Assembly (NCBI GenBank): GCA_948502395.1
Contig: CAOPES010000015.1
Span: 1-14,399 of the forward strand
DNA from: an uncultured Clostridia bacterium
GTDB taxonomy: Bacteria > Bacillota > Clostridia > TANB77 > CAG-508
Direction of reading: 5' to 3'
DNA: 14,399 nt
The notes under the pieces were generated by a model. It was given only the letters and a program-made list of their open reading frames with translations. It had not been told where the DNA came from and did not search any database. Position numbers and translations under genes: made by a program. Below, piece after piece: positions 1 to 5,955 of this stretch. The stretch's first letter is position 1, and the number at the start of each line of letters is the position of its first letter.

Positions 1-11
1 GATTTTTATTA

Positions 12-50
12 AAATTTGTCAAAAAACTCATCGCAAAATACGACAAATTT
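12..50. repeat. Inverted repeat beyond the dnaJ terminator
   Basis: AAATTTGTC at 12-20 is matched by its reverse complement GACAAATTT at 42-50, with 21 bases between. It is AT-rich and has no clear U-run, so I cannot call it a terminator. It may be part of the regulatory region of a gene beyond the window edge, or chance. Confidence 0.3.
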
Positions 51-83
51 CGACATTGATTATTAAATTTATATAAATTAGTA

Positions 84-115
84 ATAGAAGTAGCAATATT
101 AGTTGCTACTTCTAT
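84..115 (-). terminator. Probable terminator of the hrcA-grpE-dnaK-dnaJ operon
   Basis: A perfect 11-bp inverted repeat, AGAAGTAGCAA at 86-96 and TTGCTACTTCT at 103-113, closes a 6-base loop and can be extended by two A-T pairs. It starts about 10 bases after the dnaJ stop codon. The bases that follow on the minus strand are AU-rich but do not form an unbroken U-run, so termination may be incomplete. Position right after the last gene of the operon supports the call. Confidence 0.65.
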
Positions 116-124
116 ATATGTTCT

Positions 125-1291
125 CTATCCAAACAATCCACGTTTTTTTATAGGTGGTTGTTCATTCATTGTTTTAGCCAATTGAACAAGCAATTCACGT
201 TGTTCCTTAGTTAATTTTTTAGGTGTTTGTACATTAACAGTAAAAATAAAATCTCCTGCACTATTAGAATTTATAGATTTAAATCCTTTATTTCTAATAG
301 TAAACTTAGTTCCTGTTTGTGTGCCTTCGGGTATTTTATATGTTTCTTTACTTCCATCAACCATTGGAATTTCAAGCTCTGAACCAAGTGTTGCCTGAGT
401 TATAGTTATTGGAACATCACATAATACGTTGTTTCCTTTTCTTGTAAAAATGCTATGTCTTTTGATTTTTACAGTAATATATAAATCTCCTTTTGCTCCA
501 CCTTTTTCTCCTGGCTCACCTTCTCCACGAAGCACTACTGTTTGGTTGTCATCTATTCCTGCTGGTATTTTAACTTTTATTTTAGGTTGTTTTCTAACTT
601 TACCTTTTCCGTTACACACTTCACAAGGATCGCTTATAACTTCACCTGTCCCACGGCAGTTTGTACAAGTTCTTGTTGTTTGAACTTGACCTAAAATTGT
701 GTTTTGTACTCCTGTAACTTGACCTGTTCCATGACATGTTGGACATTTTATAGGTGATGTTCCAGGTTTTGCACCTGTTCCATGACAGTGGTTACATTGC
801 TCATCTCTAGTTATTACGATTTCTTTTTCTACTCCTAGAAATGATTGTTCAAATGTAATTTCCATTCTTACATTTAAGTCTGCACCTTTACGTGGTCCCC
901 TTTGTTTGGCTGATGATGTTCTTCCACCAAAACCACCACCAAAGATTGAAGAGAATATATCTCCTAAGTCACCAAAATCACCAAATCCGTCAAATCCAGA
1001 ACTTGAATAAGAATAGTATCCGCCTTGGCCACCAAATGGTCCACCGGCTCCATTAAAGCCTTGTGGTCCATTGTGTCCAAATTGATCATACATTCTTCTT
1101 TTTTGTGGGTCTGATAAGTTTTCATAAGCTTCATTTACTTCTTTAAATTTAGCTTCGGCTTCGGCTTTGTTATCAGGATTTGCATCTGGATGATATTTTT
1201 TTGCAAGTTTACGATATGCTTTTTTTAGTTCATCATCTGTTGCTGTTTTATTTACTCCTAATACTTCGTAATAGTCTCTCTTTTGCGCCAT
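125..1291 (-). CDS. dnaJ: Chaperone DnaJ (Hsp40)
   Basis: Co-chaperone that delivers unfolded substrates to DnaK and stimulates its ATPase in the cytoplasm. The 388-residue product has the full type I layout: J domain with the HPD triad at residues 34-36, a Gly/Phe-rich linker at about 75-125, four CxxCxGxG zinc repeats beginning at Cys166, Cys183, Cys209 and Cys223, then the C-terminal substrate-binding and dimerisation region. The start is fixed by AGGAGATATGAAAA just before ATG and by the conserved opening MAQKRDYYEVLG. It lies 19 bases after the dnaK stop and is the last gene of the HrcA-controlled operon. Length and motifs are normal for the family. Confidence 0.98.
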   Translation of the reverse strand: MAQKRDYYEVLGVNKTATDDELKKAYRKLAKKYHPDANPDNKAEAEAKFKEVNEAYENLSDPQKRRMYDQFGHNGPQGFNGAGGPFGGQGGYYSYSSSGFDGFGDFGDLGDIFSSIFGGGFGGRTSSAKQRGPRKGADLNVRMEITFEQSFLGVEKEIVITRDEQCNHCHGTGAKPGTSPIKCPTCHGTGQVTGVQNTILGQVQTTRTCTNCRGTGEVISDPCEVCNGKGKVRKQPKIKVKIPAGIDDNQTVVLRGEGEPGEKGGAKGDLYITVKIKRHSIFTRKGNNVLCDVPITITQATLGSELEIPMVDGSKETYKIPEGTQTGTKFTIRNKGFKSINSNSAGDFIFTVNVQTPKKLTKEQRELLVQLAKTMNEQPPIKKRGLFG

Positions 1292-1310
1292 TTTTCATAT
1301 CTCCTAAATT

Positions 1311-3152
1311 TTATTCTTCAACTTTATAATCAGCATCATAAACATTACCATTTTCATCAGTTTTAGGTCCTTCTGCTGTCGCTCCGTTTGGGTCAGCTGC
1401 ACCTTGTGCTGCATTTGGATTTGCGTTTTTATAAAGTTGTTCTGACATTTCGTAGAATACTTTTGTTAGTTTTTCTGTTGCTTCTTTTATTTTTTCTGTA
1501 TTATTAGTTTCAAGAGCTTTTTTAGTAGATTCGATTTCAGCTTCAACTTTTGCTTTTTCTTCTCCACTTATTTTGTCTCCTAAGTCTGCTAATGTCTTTT
1601 CACTGTTATACACTAAGCTTTCAGCATTATTTTTAACTTCAATTTCTTCTTTTTTCTTTTTATCTTCTTCTGCATGAGCTTCTGCATCTTTTACTGCTTT
1701 GTCAATATCTTCGTCTGTTAAGTTTGTAGAAGCTGTGATAGATACATCTTGGCTGTTTCCTGTTGCCATATCTTTTGCAGATACGTGTACAATTCCGTTA
1801 GCGTCAATGTCAAATGTTACTTCTATTTGTGGTACTCCCCTTGGTGCTGCTGGAATTCCTGTTAATTGAAATCTTCCTAATGTTTTATTGTATGCAGCCA
1901 TTTCTCTTTCACCTTGTAATACGTGAACTTCTACTGATGTTTGACCATCTGCTGCTGTTGAGAATATTTGTGATTTTTTTGTTGGTATTGTTGTATTTCT
2001 TTCGATTAGTTTTGTAAATACTCCACCATATGTTTCAATTCCTAGTGATAATGGTGTTACGTCTAATAATACTAAGTCTTTTACATCTCCTGATAATACA
2101 CCACCTTGGATAGCTGCACCAATTGCAACACATTCATCTGGGTTTATACCTTTATCAGCATCTTTTCCTGTAATTCTTTTTACTGCTTCTTGAACAGCTG
2201 GAACTCTTGTAGATCCACCAACTAGTAATACTTTGTGGATTTCGCTTGGTGTTAAACCTGCATCTTTTAAAGCTTGGTTAACTGGACCAGCAGTTGCTTC
2301 TACTAAGTCACGAATTAATTCTTCAAATTTAGCTCTTGTTAAAGTAATATCTAAGTGTTTTGGTCCTGTTGAATCTGCTGTGATAAATGGTAAGTTTATT
2401 TGTGTTTGTTGTACACCTGATAATTCAATTTTTGCTTTTTCAGCTGCTTCTTTTAATCTTTGCATTGCCATTTTATCAGCTTTTAAGTCAACTCCACTTG
2501 ATTTCTTGAATTCAGCTACTAAGTAATTTATAATTGCTTCGTCAAAATCATCTCCACCTAAGTGTGTGTTTCCATTTGTTGCTAGAACTTCGAAAACTCC
2601 ATCTCCTATGTCTAATATAGAAACGTCAAATGTTCCACCACCTAAGTCATATATCATAATTTTTTGATCTTGTTCTTTGTCCATTCCATATGCTAAAGCT
2701 GCTGCTGTTGGTTCGTTTATAATTCTTAAAACTTCTAGTCCTGCTATTTTTCCTGCATCTTTTGTAGCTTGTCTTTGGCTATCACTAAAATATGCTGGAA
2801 CTGTAATAACAGCTTGTGTTACTTTTTGTCCTAAATAATTTTCAGCATCTGCTTTTAATTTTTGTAATGTCATTGCTGAAATTTCTTGTGGTGAAAATTT
2901 GTCACCTTCTATATCAACTTTTTCGTTTGTTCCCATTTTTCTTTTGATTGAAATAACAGTATTGTCTGGATTTGTAACTGCTTGACGTTTTGCTATTTGT
3001 CCAACTAATCTTTCTCCATTTTTAGAGAATGCAACTACTGATGGAGTTGTTCTGTTACCTTCTGCGTTTGGTATTACAACTGGCTCTCCACCTTCCATAA
3101 CTGCTACACATGAGTTTGTTGTTCCTAAGTCAATTCCTATAATTTTTCCCAT
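1311..3152 (-). CDS. dnaK: Chaperone DnaK (Hsp70)
   Basis: ATP-dependent cytoplasmic chaperone that binds exposed hydrophobic peptides and cycles with DnaJ and GrpE. The product has 613 residues: the nucleotide-binding domain opens with GKIIGIDLGTTNS and contains the phosphate-binding DLGGGTFDVS and the LLVGGSTRVP motif; the interdomain linker reads VLLDVTPLSLG; a substrate-binding domain and a Lys/Glu-rich lid follow, with a Gly/Asn-rich tail ending DADYKVEE. The reading frame is open 16 codons further upstream, but that extension has no family similarity and runs through a hairpin. The ATG at 3152 has GGGAGG at good spacing and gives the conserved N-terminus. A separate promoter may lie in the 292-base gap after grpE. 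Confidence 0.98.
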   Translation of the reverse strand: MGKIIGIDLGTTNSCVAVMEGGEPVVIPNAEGNRTTPSVVAFSKNGERLVGQIAKRQAVTNPDNTVISIKRKMGTNEKVDIEGDKFSPQEISAMTLQKLKADAENYLGQKVTQAVITVPAYFSDSQRQATKDAGKIAGLEVLRIINEPTAAALAYGMDKEQDQKIMIYDLGGGTFDVSILDIGDGVFEVLATNGNTHLGGDDFDEAIINYLVAEFKKSSGVDLKADKMAMQRLKEAAEKAKIELSGVQQTQINLPFITADSTGPKHLDITLTRAKFEELIRDLVEATAGPVNQALKDAGLTPSEIHKVLLVGGSTRVPAVQEAVKRITGKDADKGINPDECVAIGAAIQGGVLSGDVKDLVLLDVTPLSLGIETYGGVFTKLIERNTTIPTKKSQIFSTAADGQTSVEVHVLQGEREMAAYNKTLGRFQLTGIPAAPRGVPQIEVTFDIDANGIVHVSAKDMATGNSQDVSITASTNLTDEDIDKAVKDAEAHAEEDKKKKEEIEVKNNAESLVYNSEKTLADLGDKISGEEKAKVEAEIESTKKALETNNTEKIKEATEKLTKVFYEMSEQLYKNANPNAAQGAADPNGATAEGPKTDENGNVYDADYKVEE

Positions 3153-3170
3153 TTTAAAATCCTCCCTTTT

Positions 3171-3201
3171 GATGTTTTTGGGGACGGAGCAAAAAAACAT
3201 C
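3171..3201. repeat. Hairpin with a GGGGACGG core just upstream of the dnaK ribosome binding site
   Basis: GATGTTTTT at 3171-3179 pairs with AAAAACATC at 3193-3201. The loop contains GGGGACGGAGC, which shares its first 8 bases with the arms of the large palindrome between copA and murI (5885-5948). It looks like a single arm or remnant of the same dispersed repeat type. It ends only a few bases from the dnaK Shine-Dalgarno sequence, so it could affect translation, but that is inference. Confidence 0.4.
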
Positions 3202-3228
3202 TTTTTTCATTTTCTTTTTTATTTTTAT

Positions 3229-3258
3229 GATACTTTTCCATCCCATTTTTAAAGTATC
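3229..3258. repeat. 8-bp inverted repeat in the dnaK leader
   Basis: GATACTTT at 3229-3236 and AAAGTATC at 3251-3258 form a perfect 8-bp stem with a 14-base loop. It lies between the candidate dnaK promoter and the start codon. On the minus strand it is followed by an A-rich run, so it is not a terminator for grpE. No function is evident. Confidence 0.35.
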
Positions 3259-3296
3259 TTTTTAAGTTTAATAACAAATTTAATTTTTATAAAACA

Positions 3297-3324
3297 ATTA
3301 TAAGTTTAATAATCGTTTTGTAAA
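3297..3324 (-). promoter_or_regulatory. Candidate internal promoter for dnaK-dnaJ
   Basis: On the minus strand TTTACA (3324-3319) is followed after 16 bases by a perfect TATAAT (3302-3297). It would start transcription about 140 bases before the dnaK start codon. AT-rich intergenic DNA makes chance matches common, so confidence is moderate. No CIRCE site overlaps it, so any transcript from here would escape direct HrcA control. Confidence 0.42.
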
Positions 3325-3342
3325 ATAAATCAAAAGTGATAA

Positions 3343-3426
3343 GATGTGCATTTTTGACATTTATGTCAAGCTGACGGCGTACGTTGGTACGTCGAAGTTT
3401 GAAATAAATATCGAAAATGTGCAGAT
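3343..3426. repeat. Long imperfect palindrome between grpE and dnaK
   Basis: About 84 bases fold back on themselves. The centre CGGCGTAC-GTTG-GTACGTCG forms an 8-bp stem with a GTTG loop (about 3375-3394). The two flanks, beginning with GTGCATTTTTG on the left and ending with CGAAAATGTGCA on the right, are recognisable reverse complements with a few mismatches and one gap. The left flank also contains its own small palindrome TGACATTTATGTCA. Its GC-richer core stands out in the AT-rich gap. It resembles a REP or MITE-like element or a structured RNA; there is no coding potential or U-run. Confidence 0.5.
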
Positions 3427-3444
3427 TATTGCTTTTCATTTATT

Positions 3445-3936
3445 TTAGTTGGCTACTACAACCATACTATGTCTAATAACCCTACTGCCTATCTTGTAGC
3501 CCTTTCTATACTCTTGAGCAATTTCTTTCTCTCCAAGACTATCATCTTGAATACTGCTAACCGCTTCATGTAACTCTGGATCAAAAGTTTCTCCAACTGC
3601 TTTTATTTCTTCAACACCTTTATTTTTTAAAACATCTTTAAATTGTTTTAAAACAAGTTCTACACCTTGTTTGTAGCTCTCATCAGCTGTCTCAGCTTTT
3701 GCAGCATTTTCCAAGTTATCTACAACTGGAAGCATAACTTCTACTACATCTGAAAGAATTGAATTATATAATCCTTCTCTTTCTTTGCTACTTCTTTTTT
3801 TGAAGTTTTCAAATTCTGCTAACATTCTTTTATATCTATCGTCTAATTCGTCATAATCTTGTTTTGGTATCATTTCTGTGTTTTGTTCTTGTGTGTCATT
3901 TTTTTCTAATTCTTCATTTTTTTCTTTCTCTGACAT
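3445..3936 (-). CDS. grpE: Nucleotide exchange factor GrpE
   Basis: GrpE dimerises in the cytoplasm and releases ADP from DnaK. The 163-residue product starts with an acidic, low-complexity tail rich in Glu and Lys, continues as a long helix containing YKRMLAEFENFKKRSSKE, the classic dimer-helix signature, and ends with the compact beta domain containing FDPELHEAV and GYKIGSRVIRHSMVVV. Length is on the short side but normal for Firmicutes. ATG is preceded by AAGAAGG with six bases of spacing. It lies 17 bases after hrcA, so the two are surely cotranscribed. The next gene, dnaK, is unusually far away (292 bases). Confidence 0.97.
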   Translation of the reverse strand: MSEKEKNEELEKNDTQEQNTEMIPKQDYDELDDRYKRMLAEFENFKKRSSKEREGLYNSILSDVVEVMLPVVDNLENAAKAETADESYKQGVELVLKQFKDVLKNKGVEEIKAVGETFDPELHEAVSSIQDDSLGEKEIAQEYRKGYKIGSRVIRHSMVVVAN

Positions 3937-3953
3937 TTTGTACCTTCTTTCCT

Positions 3954-4961
3954 TTAATTATTACCATTTAATTTCTGGTTTATATATTTCATAACTGAAA
4001 TTACTTTTGAATAATCCATTCTTTTTGGCCCTATAATTCCTATTGTACCTAAATCTTTGCCTTTTACTTTATGTTTAAAGGTTACAACACTGAAATCTTT
4101 CAATTGTTCCCTTTCACTTTCTTCTCCAATATAAACTTTTATGTCTTCTGCAAAACCTGAATTTAACATATCTGCTACTAATTCTTTGGTGTCTAATATA
4201 TTTACAAAGTTTTTTGCTACTTCAAGACTATTAAATTCTGGTAAGTCGAATGCCTTGTTTGCTCCTTCCAAATATATTTTGTTGTCTTCTTCTATTACTT
4301 TTTTTATTTGTTCAACTATTGGCTTAATTACATTTACACTGTATGTCATTTCATCATATAAATATTCTTCTAATGGCCTGTCTATTGTTTCTATTGGCTC
4401 ACCTTTTAGCTTTTTGTTGAACATATAATTTATTGTTTCTACTTGTTTTTCGTTTATGTCTTCTCCAAATTTTATTATTGTTTCTTTTACCAATCCGGTA
4501 TCTGTTAGTATTACTGCCATCATCATCCTTGAACCTAACAACACAAATTTTATTTCTTCAATTAGTTGTGTATTTGTTTTTGGGCCTATTGATACTGTTG
4601 TGTAGTGTGTGACTTCTGATATTGTATTTGCTGTTATTTTTGTTAAGTCTTCAATTTCGTTTATTTTATTTTCTAGTTTATCACTTATATATTTTATTTC
4701 TTCTAAGCTGATATCTTTGTCATTTAGTAGTTCGTCTACATAGTATCTATATCCTTTGGCTGATGGTATTCTTCCACTTGATGTATGAGTTTTGTCTAAA
4801 AAACCCCTTTTCTCTAAGTCTGCCATTTCATTTCTTATTGTTGCACTACTGTAATCTAAGCCATAACTTTTGGTTAGTGCATTTGAACTTACTGGCTCTG
4901 CTGTGTTTATGTATTCTTCTACTATTGCTTGTAATACTTTTTTCTTTCTAGCGTCTAACAA
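3954..4961 (-). CDS. hrcA: Heat-inducible transcription repressor HrcA
   Basis: HrcA binds CIRCE operators and represses class I heat-shock genes; in the known system GroEL promotes its activity. The product contains the N-terminal winged helix with SSATIRNEMADLEKRGFL, the following SGRIPSAKGYRYYVD signature, then the GAF-like dimer domain. The frame is open to a GTG at 4970, but GAGGTG, the only Shine-Dalgarno match, overlaps that codon. A TTG at 4961 lies six bases after it and gives the usual N-terminus MLDARKKKVLQAIVEEYI, so I place the start there (335 residues). Two CIRCE sites directly upstream show autoregulation. It heads the operon with grpE 17 bases downstream. Confidence 0.96.
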   Translation of the reverse strand: MLDARKKKVLQAIVEEYINTAEPVSSNALTKSYGLDYSSATIRNEMADLEKRGFLDKTHTSSGRIPSAKGYRYYVDELLNDKDISLEEIKYISDKLENKINEIEDLTKITANTISEVTHYTTVSIGPKTNTQLIEEIKFVLLGSRMMMAVILTDTGLVKETIIKFGEDINEKQVETINYMFNKKLKGEPIETIDRPLEEYLYDEMTYSVNVIKPIVEQIKKVIEEDNKIYLEGANKAFDLPEFNSLEVAKNFVNILDTKELVADMLNSGFAEDIKVYIGEESEREQLKDFSVVTFKHKVKGKDLGTIGIIGPKRMDYSKVISVMKYINQKLNGNN

Positions 4962-5003
4962 CCTTTTCACCTCTTTTAGTACATAATTGTTAGTTTTTTA
5001 TTT

Positions 5004-5030
5004 TTAGCACTCTTTGGTTTTGTCTGCTAA
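5004..5030. promoter_or_regulatory. CIRCE operator 2 (promoter-downstream copy)
   Basis: TTAGCACTC, nine bases, then GTCTGCTAA: exactly the 9-9-9 CIRCE layout. The left arm is a perfect consensus match; the right arm differs from GAGTGCTAA at two positions. It falls in the untranslated leader between the promoter and hrcA. HrcA bound here would block early elongation; the hairpin may also affect the mRNA. Confidence 0.8.
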
Positions 5031-5038
5031 CTTTCTAT

Positions 5039-5067
5039 ATATTATACCCATTTTTAGCACTTGTCAA
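5039..5067 (-). promoter_or_regulatory. Promoter of the hrcA operon
   Basis: On the minus strand TTGACA (5067-5062) is followed by TATAAT (5046-5041) at 15 bases, or by TAATAT at the optimal 17 bases (5044-5039). The -35 hexamer lies inside CIRCE operator 1 and operator 2 lies just downstream, the arrangement expected for a repressed vegetative promoter. Confidence 0.75.
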
Positions 5068-5080
5068 TACTTAGTGCTAA
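5054..5080. promoter_or_regulatory. CIRCE operator 1 (overlaps the -35 box)
   Basis: TTAGCACTT, nine bases, then TAGTGCTAA. Each arm differs from the CIRCE consensus at a single base, and the spacing is exact. It covers the -35 element, so HrcA binding would exclude RNA polymerase. It starts 50 bases from operator 2, roughly five helical turns. Confidence 0.88.
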
Positions 5081-5106
5081 TTTTTTTCGTGAATTTTTTG
5101 TGAACA

Positions 5107-5856
5107 TCATTTTAAAATATTAAAAAATCTCTCTTTTTTAGAAAGTAACCCCTGCGAATCAATAAAATCAATATTTCCGCAATTATCACCTAACAAATTA
5201 TTTTTAGCAAGAACATCCTTTAAATGAATAGCCAAATTCGGTGCACCATTAAAAAAAGTAATATTTTCTCCTAAAACTTTTTTAATTTCATTTTGGACTA
5301 GGGGATAATGTGTACAACCTAAAACTACATTTTCTATTTTTCCCTTATATTCTCCTAACATATTTTGTAAATAATCTTCTATTTTATTATTATCTCCTGC
5401 TTCTATTATATCTGCTAACCCAACACACTCTAATAATTCAGTCTTATGATTATCATATTTATGAAATAAAAGATTGAACTTTTCGCTTTCTATTGTTCCT
5501 TTTGTAGCCATAACTAATGTTGGCTTTTCATAAGAATAATCATGTACCATTTTATAAGCTGGTTCTATCGCAATAAATGGAATTTGCGGATATTTCTCTC
5601 TTAAAAATCCAACCGCTTTTGCACTTGCTGTATTACATGCTATAACTATCGCTTTGCAGTTTTGCTTCAATAGCATTTTCACTATATTGTCACATATTCC
5701 CAAAATTTCTTCATCAGTTTTATCTCCATATGGATTGTTTTTAGAATCACTATAATATATGTAGTTTTCATTTGGTAGAACTTTTATTATCTCTTTTAAT
5801 ACTGTAACTCCACCTATTCCAGAATCAAAAATTCCTATATTTCTCGCTTCCTTCAT
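5107..5856 (-). CDS. murI: Glutamate racemase MurI
   Basis: Converts L-glutamate to D-glutamate in the cytoplasm for the peptidoglycan stem peptide. The 249-residue product has the expected elements: IGIFDSGIGG near the N-terminus (Asp11, Ser12), YYSDSKNNPYG at about 35-44, and the two catalytic cysteines in VIACNTASA (Cys74) and VVLGCTHYPL (Cys181). The frame is open a further 23 codons upstream, but that extension is unlike the family and is translated from a palindromic repeat, so I use the ATG at 5856 preceded by AAGG. It lies 99 bases after copA on the same strand with no terminator seen between, so it may share the copper-gene transcript. Confidence 0.95.
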   Translation of the reverse strand: MKEARNIGIFDSGIGGVTVLKEIIKVLPNENYIYYSDSKNNPYGDKTDEEILGICDNIVKMLLKQNCKAIVIACNTASAKAVGFLREKYPQIPFIAIEPAYKMVHDYSYEKPTLVMATKGTIESEKFNLLFHKYDNHKTELLECVGLADIIEAGDNNKIEDYLQNMLGEYKGKIENVVLGCTHYPLVQNEIKKVLGENITFFNGAPNLAIHLKDVLAKNNLLGDNCGNIDFIDSQGLLSKKERFFNILK

Positions 5857-5884
5857 ACTTTTACCTTTCCTTATTTCTTCAACT

Positions 5885-5948
5885 CCTGCCAATAGGGACG
5901 GACCTTTTTGGCAAATTCCTGCCATTAAGGACCGTCCCCATTGGCAGG
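5885..5948. repeat. REP-like palindrome between copA and murI
   Basis: The 64 bases form a nearly perfect hairpin. Outer arms CCTGCCAAT (5885-5893) and ATTGGCAGG (5940-5948) pair fully, followed by one mismatch, GGGACGG with CCGTCCC, then inner arms ending TTTTTGGCA and TGCCATTAA, around the loop AATTCC. No U-run follows on either strand, so it is not a typical terminator. The GGGGACGG motif recurs upstream of dnaK. Palindromes of this composition are familiar as dispersed intergenic repeats in Firmicutes; that statement is from memory, not a search. Confidence 0.75.
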
Positions 5949-5955
5949 CAAAGTT

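Noticed and set aside
429..683. Plus-strand reading frame opposite dnaJ
   Set aside because: It lies wholly inside dnaJ on the other strand, has no family similarity and no ribosome binding site.
5885..5948. Terminator between copA and murI
   Set aside because: The hairpin is strong but no U-run follows on the minus strand, so it was called a REP-like repeat.
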